Of a stretch of DNA of 56,226 nucleotides, positions 8,480 through 15,648 are shown in pieces (the stretch's first letter is position 1; each line of letters opens with the position of its first letter). Under the pieces are notes generated by a model, which saw only the letters and a list, made by a program, of their open reading frames with translations, did not search any database and had not been told where the DNA came from. A program made the position numbers and the translations under genes. Source of the DNA: Pandoraea sp. ASV26 (GTDB lineage Bacteria > Pseudomonadota > Gammaproteobacteria > Burkholderiales > Burkholderiaceae); NCBI RefSeq assembly GCF_016428915.1, contig NZ_JAELTP010000027.1:1-56226 (forward strand). The letters are read 5' to 3'.

Positions 8480-8782
8480 TCAAGAATCGTCGCCCCGAAT
8501 TTTCCGGGCCGTACTGGGTACCCGGTGCACCTTCCCTCCCCCGCTCTCCCAGATTTCTCCGAACTCGGACTCCCCTTCCGGTACGTCAGGCATATCAACT
8601 TTGTCCGATACGCCGTTATCGGAAGCGTCGCTTGTGCCCGAATCTTCCGATGGTTGATGCTTAGCCCGCGCTGCGTTGATTTTTTTCAACGTCAGCGTTT
8701 CGCGTTTGGCCGGTGCACCAATTGCCGACGACTCTCGTTCCTCGGGCACCTCGCTTCCTTCATGCTTTGCCGACTGTTCCAT
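8480..8782 (-). CDS. Hypothetical acidic protein, 100 residues
   Basis: Start chosen at 8782 because ACGGAG precedes it by about 7 bases; the longer open frame to 8938 has a non-typical composition and runs through the promoter. The product is hydrophilic and acidic, rich in S, E and D, with no signal peptide and no domain I recognise. It is preceded by a palindrome/-10 promoter (8837-8878) of the island type, and its 5' leader shares an 18-base element with the leader of the 69-residue gene at 11830-12039. Likely a member of the stress regulon. Confidence 0.55.
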   Translation of the reverse strand: MEQSAKHEGSEVPEERESSAIGAPAKRETLTLKKINAARAKHQPSEDSGTSDASDNGVSDKVDMPDVPEGESEFGEIWESGGGKVHRVPSTARKIRGDDS

Positions 8783-8836
8783 GCTGCACTCCGTAAGACA
8801 CGACGCATGACGTGATTGTGATGCTTCGCAACTGGA

Positions 8837-8878
8837 ACAATGACAACTTCCGATGGCTGCGTCGGTGCGATACCCGAC
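8837..8878 (-). promoter_or_regulatory. Island-type promoter for the 100-residue gene
   Basis: Palindrome at 8865-8878 (gene-sense GTCGGGTATCGCAC, one mismatch to GTNCG-N4-CGNAC), then 22 bp, then -10 hexamer CATTGT (8837-8842). Expected transcript start about 48 bases before the ATG at 8782. Confidence 0.65.
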
Positions 8879-9050
8879 CAAGTGCATCCAGGGGGACGAG
8901 GAATAGTGTCTTGCCGGTTGACGACAAGACGAACGCAAGGTTGATTGCCTAATACATCCTGCTCGAGGTACTTGAGCCCCTGTAGATCACCTGGCCCATC
9001 GATCACCACGATTCCATGCCATCCACAGCGCAGCATTTCTCTCTTCCCGC

Positions 9051-9092
9051 GTCGGGTACCGGACCGATTGAGCGGGCCGGATCGCGCATTGT
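9051..9092 (+). promoter_or_regulatory. Island-type promoter for the first BON gene
   Basis: Palindrome 9051-9064 (GTCGGGTACCGGAC, one mismatch), 22-bp gap, -10 hexamer CATTGT (9087-9092). Leaves a leader of roughly 115 bases that resembles the leader of the second BON gene. Confidence 0.65.
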
Positions 9093-9214
9093 GGAGTTCT
9101 CAGCCATCCCGGTTGAGTTTGCCTGTCTTGAACATCAGGCGGGCATGTTCGGTTTGCCTCACGAGCGCCATCTTGGCGCCCGGTGCGGGCCGCCGAGGTT
9201 ATCCGGAGATCGCC

Positions 9215-9943
9215 ATGACTTCCTCGCATAAGGTTCACCACTCGCGCTTGAGCGGCGCTTCCATCGCGGTATCCACCACGCGGCCATCACCCCGAGGGAC
9301 GCAGGTCGCAAACGCTCAATCGCTGCATCCGTTTTGGCGAGGGGTACTGATGAGCGGCGTCGCAATCGCGCTCGGTTTGACATGGATGCCGATCCGGGCT
9401 GCGCAACCGTCCGGAGAATCAACACAAGCCCAGAGTGATGGCGTGCAGGCTGCCGTCACGGACACGGCGCTCACGGGCTCCGCCAAGGCCAAGCTGATGG
9501 CGACCGACGGATTGGGAAGGTCACATATCCATGTCACCACCGAAAACGGCACCGCCACGCTCACCGGCACGGCCAGTAGCGCTCAGGCGAAGTCGATCGC
9601 CGAGAATGCGGTGCGCTCGGTGGACGGCATAAAGGATGTTGACAACAGGCTCACGCTACAGGCGTCGAGTCAGCGAACCGTCTCGTCACACGCGCGGCAA
9701 GACACCCACAAGACTGAGCGTGTGGTATCGGATAGCTGGATCACGACCAAGGTGAAATCGGAGCTTCTGACCAGTAACGTGAGTCAGGGCGTGGACGTCA
9801 GCGTGAAGACGACCCGTGGCACGGTGACACTCACGGGTGAGATGGCCAGTCAGAGCGCGATCGACAACGTCAGGCGCATCGCCGAACACGTGAACGGCGT
9901 GAAGCATGTAGATGTCTCAGCCCTCACGATCGGGGGACGCTAG
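9215..9943 (+). CDS. Secreted protein with two BON domains
   Basis: 242 residues. After a long, basic N-terminus a hydrophobic segment (about 45-62, ending IRAAQ) should direct export. Two BON domains follow: one at about 85-150 (TENGTATLTGTASSAQAK) and one at about 170-240 (VVSDSWITTKVKSELL, TTRGTVTLTGEMAS). BON domains bind phospholipid surfaces and occur in osmotic-stress proteins such as OsmY. The start at 9215 is set by CGGAGATCGCC, identical in form to that of the second BON gene at 26296; the frame open from 8945 would cross the promoter. The second domain is close to the single BON domain of the 26296 gene, a paralogue. Expected in the periplasm. Confidence 0.88.
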   Translation: MTSSHKVHHSRLSGASIAVSTTRPSPRGTQVANAQSLHPFWRGVLMSGVAIALGLTWMPIRAAQPSGESTQAQSDGVQAAVTDTALTGSAKAKLMATDGLGRSHIHVTTENGTATLTGTASSAQAKSIAENAVRSVDGIKDVDNRLTLQASSQRTVSSHARQDTHKTERVVSDSWITTKVKSELLTSNVSQGVDVSVKTTRGTVTLTGEMASQSAIDNVRRIAEHVNGVKHVDVSALTIGGR

Positions 9944-10236
9944 TCCGCTCATAACGAGCTTGGCAACACGCTTGGCGCGTGAGCCACTCAGGGGGATTCA
10001 CCATGAAGCCGCCGTGCCACATGCGGCGAGCACAGTGACACAAAAACCTTTGCGGAAGTGCCCGCAGGCAGTGGGATTACCTGTCTCACACGCCGAAGCA
10101 CTGTGCTGATGACCCGCCTCAGGCCGCCGTCGACACTACGACAGTTCACCACTTCTGCGTCCGACCCCCTGAGGGGGCTGACAAACGAGATCGGTCGCAT
10201 TCGCCGTTCGGGCGAAAGTGCCGGGAGGCTAGTCAA

Positions 10237-10455
10237 ATGAACAACGCCAAACGCATGTTGTTTCTGGGATTTTCCGTTCTTGCGATCACAGCAGTTTTGA
10301 ACGGCTGCGCGGGGATGTCGCAGCGCGGCACGGATACCGCTGTCGGCGCAGGCGTCGGTGGGGTAGCGGGTGCCGTACTGACCGGCGGGAGTGCTGCGGG
10401 CACCGTCGGGGGCGCCGTTGTTGGCGGGGTCGTCGGCAATGTGATCGGTAGATAG
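10237..10455 (+). CDS. Small glycine-zipper lipoprotein
   Basis: 72 residues with a lipoprotein signal (hydrophobic stretch then LNGC lipobox, cysteine about residue 23) followed by a glycine-zipper region (VGAGVGGVAGAVLTGGSAAG, then GGAVVGGVVGNVIG). Such Gly-rich two-helix proteins insert in or line membranes and are common in stress sets. A GGGAGG ribosome site lies 8 bases upstream. It is close to the NRAMP-like gene downstream (8-base gap). I find no clear palindrome promoter in the 293 bases upstream; that stretch has only a small CCCCC-TGA-GGGGG hairpin (10165-10177). Confidence 0.8.
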   Translation: MNNAKRMLFLGFSVLAITAVLNGCAGMSQRGTDTAVGAGVGGVAGAVLTGGSAAGTVGGAVVGGVVGNVIGR

Positions 10456-10463
10456 CGGCATGG

Positions 10464-11792
10464 ATGGGGGGCGGCAGTCCGGCGCTACCCGTCTCTCTCA
10501 AGGCGGATATCGTGTCCCTCGATCGCATTGCACTCCACAAGAATCAATCGCTTTGGGAGACGCTGGGACCGGGCCTCATTACCGGCGCGGCAGACGACGA
10601 CCCGAGCGGCATCGCCACCTATTCCCAGGTCGGCGCTGCATTCGGGTATGGCTTGTTATGGACGGCTTTGATTACGTATCCGCTCATGATTGGGATCCAG
10701 ATCGTCAGCGCACAAATCGGACGCGTAACCGGTGACGGCATTGCAGCGAACATTCGCAAGCACTACCCCGCGTGGGTACTGTACGTGCTCGTCGGGCTTC
10801 TTCTTGTGGCCAACACGATCAACATCGCAGCGGATGTCGGCGCGATGGGCGCGGCGTTGAAGTTACTGATCGGTGGCCCGGCCGTCTGGTATGCGGTCGC
10901 GTTTGGCGTGGCTTCGCTGACATTGCAGGTCTTCATCCCGTTTCCGCGCTATGCCCCGATTCTCAAGGGGCTGACGCTCGCGCTGCTCGCTTATGTCGCC
11001 ACCGTCTTCAGTGTCAAGATTTCGTGGGCAACCGTGCTGTATCGCACCGTCATGCCCGAGGTGTCATTCAACGTTGGTTACATCGTCGCGGTGGTTGCCG
11101 TATTCGGCACGACCATCAGTCCCTACATGTTCTTCTGGCAGGCCTCTCAGGAGGTCGAAGTCCAACGCGCAACACAGGGTCAGGAGCCGCTGACCATGGC
11201 GCCATCGCAGGCCGGGCAAAATTTGCGACGCATCAGACTCGACACCTATATCGGCATGGCCTTCTCGAACGTGATCGCCTTCTTCATCATCCTGACGGCG
11301 GCAGTCACGCTGTATCAGCATGGCGTGAGAGATATCGAGACCTCGGCGCAAGCGGCCGCTGCACTTCGGCCGCTTGCCGGAGAATTTGCCTTCCTGCTGT
11401 TCTCTGCCGGCATTATTGGATGCGGTTTATTGGCCGTACCTGTGCTGGCAGGTTCGTCCGCCTACGCGGTGGCCGAGGCCTTCCAATGGCGCATCGGTCT
11501 TGGGCGAGAAGTCTTGCAGGCGCGAGGCTTCTACGCCATATTGACGCTCGCGACCCTGCTCGGCGTGGTGCTGAATTTCACTCCCATCGACCCCATCAAA
11601 GCGCTTTTTTGGAGCGCCGTGGTCAACGGTGTGATTGCCGTCCCGATCATGGTGATCGTGATGCTGATCGCGGCAAGGCCCGACGTGATGGGGAAATTCG
11701 CGATCAGCCTTCGTTTAAAGGCGCTGGGGTGGATAGCCACCGGCACCATGGCTTGCGCCGTTCTCATCATGTTCGCCACGTGGGGACGGTGA
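10464..11792 (+). CDS. NRAMP-like divalent metal transporter, divergent type
   Basis: 442 residues with about 11 membrane helices. TM1 carries DDDPSGIATYSQ in place of the usual DPGN metal site, and TM6 carries SPYMFFWQASQE where classical NRAMP/MntH proteins have a Met-Pro-His motif. Loss of the TM6 methionine is seen in NRAMP-related magnesium transporters, so a hard cation such as Mg2+ is possible. The start is uncertain: the ATG at 10464 has no good ribosome site and a GTG at 10512 is possible. It follows the glycine-zipper gene at 8 bases and is convergent with the 69-residue gene. Confidence 0.78.
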   Translation: MGGGSPALPVSLKADIVSLDRIALHKNQSLWETLGPGLITGAADDDPSGIATYSQVGAAFGYGLLWTALITYPLMIGIQIVSAQIGRVTGDGIAANIRKHYPAWVLYVLVGLLLVANTINIAADVGAMGAALKLLIGGPAVWYAVAFGVASLTLQVFIPFPRYAPILKGLTLALLAYVATVFSVKISWATVLYRTVMPEVSFNVGYIVAVVAVFGTTISPYMFFWQASQEVEVQRATQGQEPLTMAPSQAGQNLRRIRLDTYIGMAFSNVIAFFIILTAAVTLYQHGVRDIETSAQAAAALRPLAGEFAFLLFSAGIIGCGLLAVPVLAGSSAYAVAEAFQWRIGLGREVLQARGFYAILTLATLLGVVLNFTPIDPIKALFWSAVVNGVIAVPIMVIVMLIAARPDVMGKFAISLRLKALGWIATGTMACAVLIMFATWGR

Positions 11793-11829
11793 GATACCGG
11801 TGACTGGCGCAGCCATCGCATCCCGCCGA

Positions 11830-12039
11830 TCAGCAACGTTTCACCGTACTATCGGAGCCCGACGGCGCTACCAAGGCGTTCGGGCCGTCATCGAACGTGA
11901 CGGGACGACGCGCATCATGTTCACTGACTTTACTGACTTCGGCTCGCCGAATTTCGGCAATCATGGCTGCGTTTCTCAAAGGATCGGTAAATTGGTAGAG
12001 TGGCGACAGCTCCCACTCTCGATAAGGGGCGTATTTCAT
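11830..12039 (-). CDS. Hypothetical small protein, 69 residues
   Basis: Starts at an ATG preceded by GGAGG at 4 bases, one of the best ribosome sites in the window. Hydrophilic, no signal peptide and no known domain. It has an island-type promoter upstream (12102-12144), and its leader contains TGACGTGATTGCGATGCT (plus-strand 12074-12091), nearly identical to an element in the leader of the 100-residue gene at 8480-8782. This supports it as a real, co-regulated stress gene. Confidence 0.55.
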   Translation of the reverse strand: MKYAPYREWELSPLYQFTDPLRNAAMIAEIRRAEVSKVSEHDARRPVTFDDGPNALVAPSGSDSTVKRC

Positions 12040-12101
12040 ATGACCTCCGCCATGCTTTGCACGCCGAAGCGCGTGACGTGATTGCGATGCTCTTCGATTA
12101 A

Positions 12102-12144
12102 AGTATCGTTGAACGCCGATGTCGGTGTCTGTTCGATATCAGAC
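12102..12144 (-). promoter_or_regulatory. Island-type promoter for the 69-residue gene
   Basis: Palindrome 12131-12144 (gene-sense GTCTGATATCGAAC, one mismatch), 23-bp gap, -10 hexamer GATACT (12102-12107). Confidence 0.6.
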
Positions 12145-12173
12145 ACAAGACGTTGCCCGGCACACCGTGATTC

Positions 12174-12215
12174 GTACGCTCTCGTACCGGCCACCGTCGC
12201 CATTCTGGCTATCGT
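12174..12215 (+). promoter_or_regulatory. Island-type promoter pointing to the Crp/Fnr gene
   Basis: Perfect palindrome GTACGCTCTCGTAC (12174-12187), 22-bp gap, -10 hexamer TATCGT (12210-12215). The Crp/Fnr start codon is about 270 bases further on, so the transcript would have a long leader; an AGGAGG sequence lies in it at 12234-12239. Confidence 0.6.
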
Positions 12216-12488
12216 GAACAGCGATGCAAACTCAGGAGGTGAATTCGTTCATACCACACGTGAATGATTGGCCGTTGAGCACCAGGCAACGCGCTTGACA
12301 TTTCAACGGTGGCGACAAAAAATCGTGACGAAGGCCGCTGCAAGGCAACGGCCCAGAGCAACCGCCGCAGAGCCCTGCCAAGCGGAGTCTCGTTAAATCA
12401 TGGTGGCGCCATCGATTCACTCAATGCATTCATTGCGCAGCGATTCAGACGCGCACGTGTCCGATTCAGGGCATGAAGGGGAAAAGGC

Positions 12489-13208
12489 ATGCTTGCGCAA
12501 CCGAACAAAAACGCCAACGATCTGCTGTCCGTCTTGCCGGACGCCGAATGGGCAAGATTGGCTCCCGAGTTGACCTTGATCGAAATGCCGCTTGGCAAGG
12601 TCATCTATGAGTCTGGCGATCGTCTGGATCACGTGTATTTTCCAACCACGGCCATCATTTCATTGCTTTATGTGATGGAAGATGGTTCGTCTGCCGAAAT
12701 CGCCATCGTAGGCAAAGAAGGCGTCGTCGGCATTGCGCTGTTCATGGGCGGCGAAACCACGCCGAGTCGGGCGATCGTGCAAAGCGCCGGGTATGCCTAT
12801 CGGCTCAGTGCCCGGCTGCTAAAGGACGAGTTCAAGCGCGCCGGTCCGGTGCAGCGGTTGCTATTGCGATATACACAGGCATTGATTACGCAAATGGCGC
12901 AAACCGCCGTATGTAACCGTCACCACTCGATTGACCAGCAGTTGTGCCGATGGCTGCTGTTAAGCATTGATCGCCTGCCATCCAACGAATTGCGGATGAC
13001 TCAGGAGTTGATCGCCAACATGTTGGGCGTACGCAGATCCGGCGTCACTGAGGCCGCGTTAAAGCTTCAAACCGCCGGGCTTATCCGCTACAGCCACGGC
13101 CATATCGAAGTGCTCGATCGGGCCGGTCTGGAAAAGCGCGTTTGTGAGTGCTATAGCGTGGTAAAGCGGGAATTCGATCGATTGCTTCCCGCGATTCAGG
13201 CCATTTGA
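12489..13208 (+). CDS. Crp/Fnr family transcriptional regulator
   Basis: 239 residues: cyclic-nucleotide-binding-type beta barrel at about 20-125, dimer helix at about 125-160, helix-turn-helix at about 171-205 (LIANMLGVRRSGVTEAAL). No cysteine cluster for an Fnr-type iron-sulfur centre is seen. Aligned to E. coli Crp, the recognition residues Arg-Glu-Arg become Arg182/183, Ser and Glu188, so the target is unlikely to be TGTGA. Its ATG follows a GGGGAAAAGG site. The gene lies inside the stress island and has an island-type palindrome promoter upstream, so it is the prime candidate for the protein that binds GTNCG-N4-CGNAC. The effector is unknown. Confidence 0.88.
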   Translation: MLAQPNKNANDLLSVLPDAEWARLAPELTLIEMPLGKVIYESGDRLDHVYFPTTAIISLLYVMEDGSSAEIAIVGKEGVVGIALFMGGETTPSRAIVQSAGYAYRLSARLLKDEFKRAGPVQRLLLRYTQALITQMAQTAVCNRHHSIDQQLCRWLLLSIDRLPSNELRMTQELIANMLGVRRSGVTEAALKLQTAGLIRYSHGHIEVLDRAGLEKRVCECYSVVKREFDRLLPAIQAI

Positions 13209-13237
13209 CATTCGCGGCCGCACGGCTGACGCACACA

Positions 13238-13302
13238 TCACCGCGGGCCTCGCTCGCCGAGTGCAATGTCTTAGCGACAACACTCGGCAAGACCCGCGGT
13301 GA
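13238..13302. terminator. Nested inverted repeat between convergent genes
   Basis: Outer arms TCACCGCGGG (13238-13247) and CCCGCGGTGA (13293-13302) are perfect; inner arms GCCGAGTG (13256-13263) and CACTCGGC (13281-13288) are also perfect. The structure lies between the Crp/Fnr gene and the leftward secreted-protein gene, and is likely a bidirectional terminator, unusually long. Confidence 0.5.
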
Positions 13303-13343
13303 GCGCCGCACATCCGACGCCCGCACATTCAGCCCCCGCGCAC

Positions 13344-14228
13344 TCAGCGCCGCGAATCGCCGCGCCCGCCGTCTCTCCCCTCTTCTGCACCACTTTGCTG
13401 TGCGCCCCGTTCCTCTTGCCCGCGTGGCTCTTGCGCGGACTGGCCGCGCTGCACGTTCTGTACGTGCTGCGCTTGCACTGGCTCGCCACGCGGGGCTTGC
13501 ATGCTGGCCTGAGGCTGTCGCTGCGGCTGGGGCTGCGGCGTGCGTTGATGTGTTTGCTGATCCTGCTGCGTGTGCGGTGACGGCTGCCCGTTCGCTTGCG
13601 GCTGGCGAGGCGTCTGGGCTTCCACACGTCCGTTAACGGCATTGCCCGGACCGGAATACGGCCCGGTACGCGAGGGCGTGCCGTTGTTTTGAGCGCGCAG
13701 CGAGTTCTGTTGCGCGACCGAATGCGGATAGCGCTCGCCCGAGTACTGCTGCTGGTACAACGGCAAAGGCGCCGGACGCGGCACGTCACGACGATTCCAC
13801 TGATCCCATCCGCGGCGCTGCGTCGCCCATTGCGGCCCCCAATGGTCTGCCCAACGGGGCGGCGCATCGCTGGCCCATCCATTGAAATAGCTGGGAGGAC
13901 GCCGGTAATAGCGCACCGGAATGCGCAGGATGAACAAAGGAACGGCCGTCGGCGACACCCCCTGCCATGGGCCGTTGTACCAGGCGCTTGAATACCAGTT
14001 GTCACCCTGGTAGACCCAGTACTGACCATCGTAGAAGAAGTAGTTCCAATCCAGTTGAGGCGCGTAATAGACCGGGTAGTCCGGAACTTGAACAAGCGTC
14101 GGATAGGCAGGCAAATCGATGCCGATACTGAGGCCGGGAGACGCAATGCTCACACCGACCTGTACCTGCGCCTGGGCTGAGATTACCGGGCAAAGCAGCA
14201 CGCTCGCCGCAATAAGGAGGTCTCGCAT
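13344..14228 (-). CDS. Secreted Trp/Tyr-rich protein with Gln-rich C-terminal tail
   Basis: 294 residues. Cleavable signal peptide (about 1-22, ending SAQAQ). The middle (about 45-120) is packed with aromatic residues (YAPQLDWNYFFYDGQYWVY, NWYSSAWYNGPW, FILRIPVRYYRRPP), a pattern found in conserved secreted proteins of beta-proteobacteria of unknown role. The last 130 residues are low-complexity Q/P/R/G. The start at 14228 follows AGGAG by 5 bases. It comes after a Gly/His-rich lipoprotein gene on the same strand, so the two may be one unit. A cell-envelope structural role is only a guess. Confidence 0.72.
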   Translation of the reverse strand: MRDLLIAASVLLCPVISAQAQVQVGVSIASPGLSIGIDLPAYPTLVQVPDYPVYYAPQLDWNYFFYDGQYWVYQGDNWYSSAWYNGPWQGVSPTAVPLFILRIPVRYYRRPPSYFNGWASDAPPRWADHWGPQWATQRRGWDQWNRRDVPRPAPLPLYQQQYSGERYPHSVAQQNSLRAQNNGTPSRTGPYSGPGNAVNGRVEAQTPRQPQANGQPSPHTQQDQQTHQRTPQPQPQRQPQASMQAPRGEPVQAQHVQNVQRGQSAQEPRGQEERGAQQSGAEEGRDGGRGDSRR

Positions 14229-14297
14229 GTTGTCTCCTGAATCGCGATCATTCACGATCACCCACGATCATTGCCGTGAATGACATCATCACTTCCC

Positions 14298-14444
14298 CTA
14301 TCGATCGCGCCACTGGCCGCCATCGTGGTCGTAACCACCACCGTGGCCGTACCCTCCATGGTCGTAGCCGGGACCCGGCCCCCACCAGCAACCACCCAGC
14401 GTGACGACCACGAGCATCAACAGCAAACTTCGCACAGCTTTCAT
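14298..14444 (-). CDS. Gly/His/Tyr-rich small lipoprotein, 48 residues
   Basis: Short gene with a strong GGAGGGAGG ribosome site. The product has a lipoprotein signal (LLLMLVVVTLGGC, cysteine about 19) and a mature part made of repeats such as GYDHGGYGHGGGYDHDGG. The His/Gly pattern may bind metal, but that is inference. It is upstream of the aromatic-rich secreted protein gene with a 69-base gap. Confidence 0.65.
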   Translation of the reverse strand: MKAVRSLLLMLVVVTLGGCWWGPGPGYDHGGYGHGGGYDHDGGQWRDR

Positions 14445-14466
14445 GACTGCCTCCCTCCGGGATCGA

Positions 14467-14493
14467 CGCTTGCGCCGTAATTACCGGCACAAG
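14467..14493. terminator. Hairpin downstream of the 58-residue gene
   Basis: Near-perfect inverted repeat CGCTTGCGCCG / CCGGCACAAGCG with a TAATTA centre and one mismatch. It lies after the stop of the leftward 58-residue gene and before the lipoprotein gene, so it may end that transcript. Confidence 0.4.
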
Positions 14494-14540
14494 CGCCTTC
14501 CGCTCATCACCCGACACGATTCGTCGGTCATTTGATTTTC

Positions 14541-14717
14541 CTAACGATCCCTGGTGAGATCCTCCCTGATTTCACCTGATTCGTCTGACGTCGCCTCCTC
14601 ACTCGTTCGCTGAGGGGCGCTTTGCTGCCCATGCGTGAGCTGAAAGAACTCTTCCTTGATACGTGAGAATTTCTCTTCCAACGCTTTGATTCGATTCCTG
14701 ACCTGACTCGGTGTCAT
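14541..14717 (-). CDS. Small hydrophilic protein with predicted helix, 58 residues
   Basis: The ATG at 14717 has GGAGAGGG just upstream; the longer open frame to 14831 overlaps the promoter. The N-terminal half (RNRIKALEEKFSRIKEEFF) looks like an amphipathic or coiled-coil helix, the C-terminal half is acidic and disordered. No family recognised. Its promoter (14779-14821) is of the island type. Confidence 0.55.
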   Translation of the reverse strand: MTPSQVRNRIKALEEKFSRIKEEFFQLTHGQQSAPQRTSEEATSDESGEIREDLTRDR

Positions 14718-14778
14718 AACCCTCTCCGTAGACTCAATTCCGCCTTTACGCCCGCGGCCCGGGCCTACCATCACGAAC

Positions 14779-14821
14779 ACTTTGCCTGTCGGGTTGCGGT
14801 GTCGTCCGTCCGGTATCGCAC
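14779..14821 (-). promoter_or_regulatory. Island-type promoter for the 58-residue gene
   Basis: Perfect palindrome 14808-14821 (gene-sense GTGCGATACCGGAC), 23-bp gap, -10-like CAAAGT (14779-14784). Confidence 0.6.
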
Positions 14822-14911
14822 ATGGCAACAAAGAAATTGCGCATCACGTGGCGAGCGCAAGACCGACCCCTTATCGCGGCCGGACCGAGTCCGGATCGTG
14901 TCAACGGATTG

Positions 14912-14954
14912 GTACGCTGACGTACCGCATCAGCGCGGAGATGCCGTGTAACGT
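14912..14954 (+). promoter_or_regulatory. Island-type promoter for the 15058 gene
   Basis: Perfect palindrome GTACGCTGACGTAC (14912-14925), 23-bp gap, -10 hexamer TAACGT (14949-14954). It may also serve the transaldolase gene further downstream. Confidence 0.65.
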
Positions 14955-15057
14955 GAGATCGGTAGGCGAAAGCCGTCGAGTCGACATGCAAATGAGAATC
15001 GGGCGCAACCGAAAGCGCCGAATGCGAATGCGTAATCGGCTCCCTTGGGAGATCGAT

Positions 15058-15489
15058 ATGAAACATCAATACATCTTGCGACTTTGCGCGGCCATCGGGC
15101 TGGCGTTGAGCGCGGGCGTGGTCATTGCGGCAGACGTCAGCCTGCCGCCAACACAGCAATCCGGCAAGGTGACTTACCTGTCAGGGGGCATCGGACTGGA
15201 GCAATCCCTCGCGATCAAAGACGCCATGCACAGCTACCCGCTCGTGCTGACCTTCGTTGGGCGGACGGCAAACAACGGCAACGAATATCTCTCGGATATC
15301 CCCGTCACGATTTCGGATAACCGCGGGAACATGATTCTGACGACCCGGTCCGATGGGCCGTTCATGCTGGCGTCGCTTCCCGATGGGCGTTACACAGTTA
15401 CCGCGAGCTACGAGGGCGTCATGGAAAAGCATGCCGTCAATGTCTCTAGTCACGCCCATGCCCGTCAAACGTTCCTCTGGTCACGATAA
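15058..15489 (+). CDS. Secreted protein with a carboxypeptidase-regulatory-like domain
   Basis: 143 residues with a signal peptide ending VVIAAD. The mature part has the beta-sandwich pattern of carboxypeptidase-regulatory-like domains (DIPVTISDNRGN, GPFMLASLPDGRYTVTASYEG), often found in envelope proteins. The ATG at 15058 has a TTGGGAGATC ribosome site; the frame open from 14782 is not translated by this logic. It has an island-type promoter and precedes the transaldolase gene by 159 bases on the same strand. Periplasmic; exact role unknown. Confidence 0.75.
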   Translation: MKHQYILRLCAAIGLALSAGVVIAADVSLPPTQQSGKVTYLSGGIGLEQSLAIKDAMHSYPLVLTFVGRTANNGNEYLSDIPVTISDNRGNMILTTRSDGPFMLASLPDGRYTVTASYEGVMEKHAVNVSSHAHARQTFLWSR

Positions 15490-15648
15490 CCAGCATTGAC
15501 CAGCAGTTAGCAGCAGTCATCAAAGGTTATCGTCAGTCATCGACGATAGCCATCGGTGGCCCGGAATGCACCGGTCACGACAGTCGCCCGAGTTGCGGTT
15601 GAAAAGCAGCAGCGCGATAGCATTCCCCGACTCATTCGGCGAGGTTTC

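Noticed and set aside
10165-10177. CCCCC-TGA-GGGGG hairpin upstream of the glycine-zipper gene
   Set aside because: Too short to claim as a terminator or regulator.
13271-14146. Alternative minus-strand frame of 291 codons overlapping the aromatic-rich secreted protein
   Set aside because: The frame ending at 13344 has a signal peptide, a good ribosome site and sensible composition; the alternative is Arg/Ser-rich noise.
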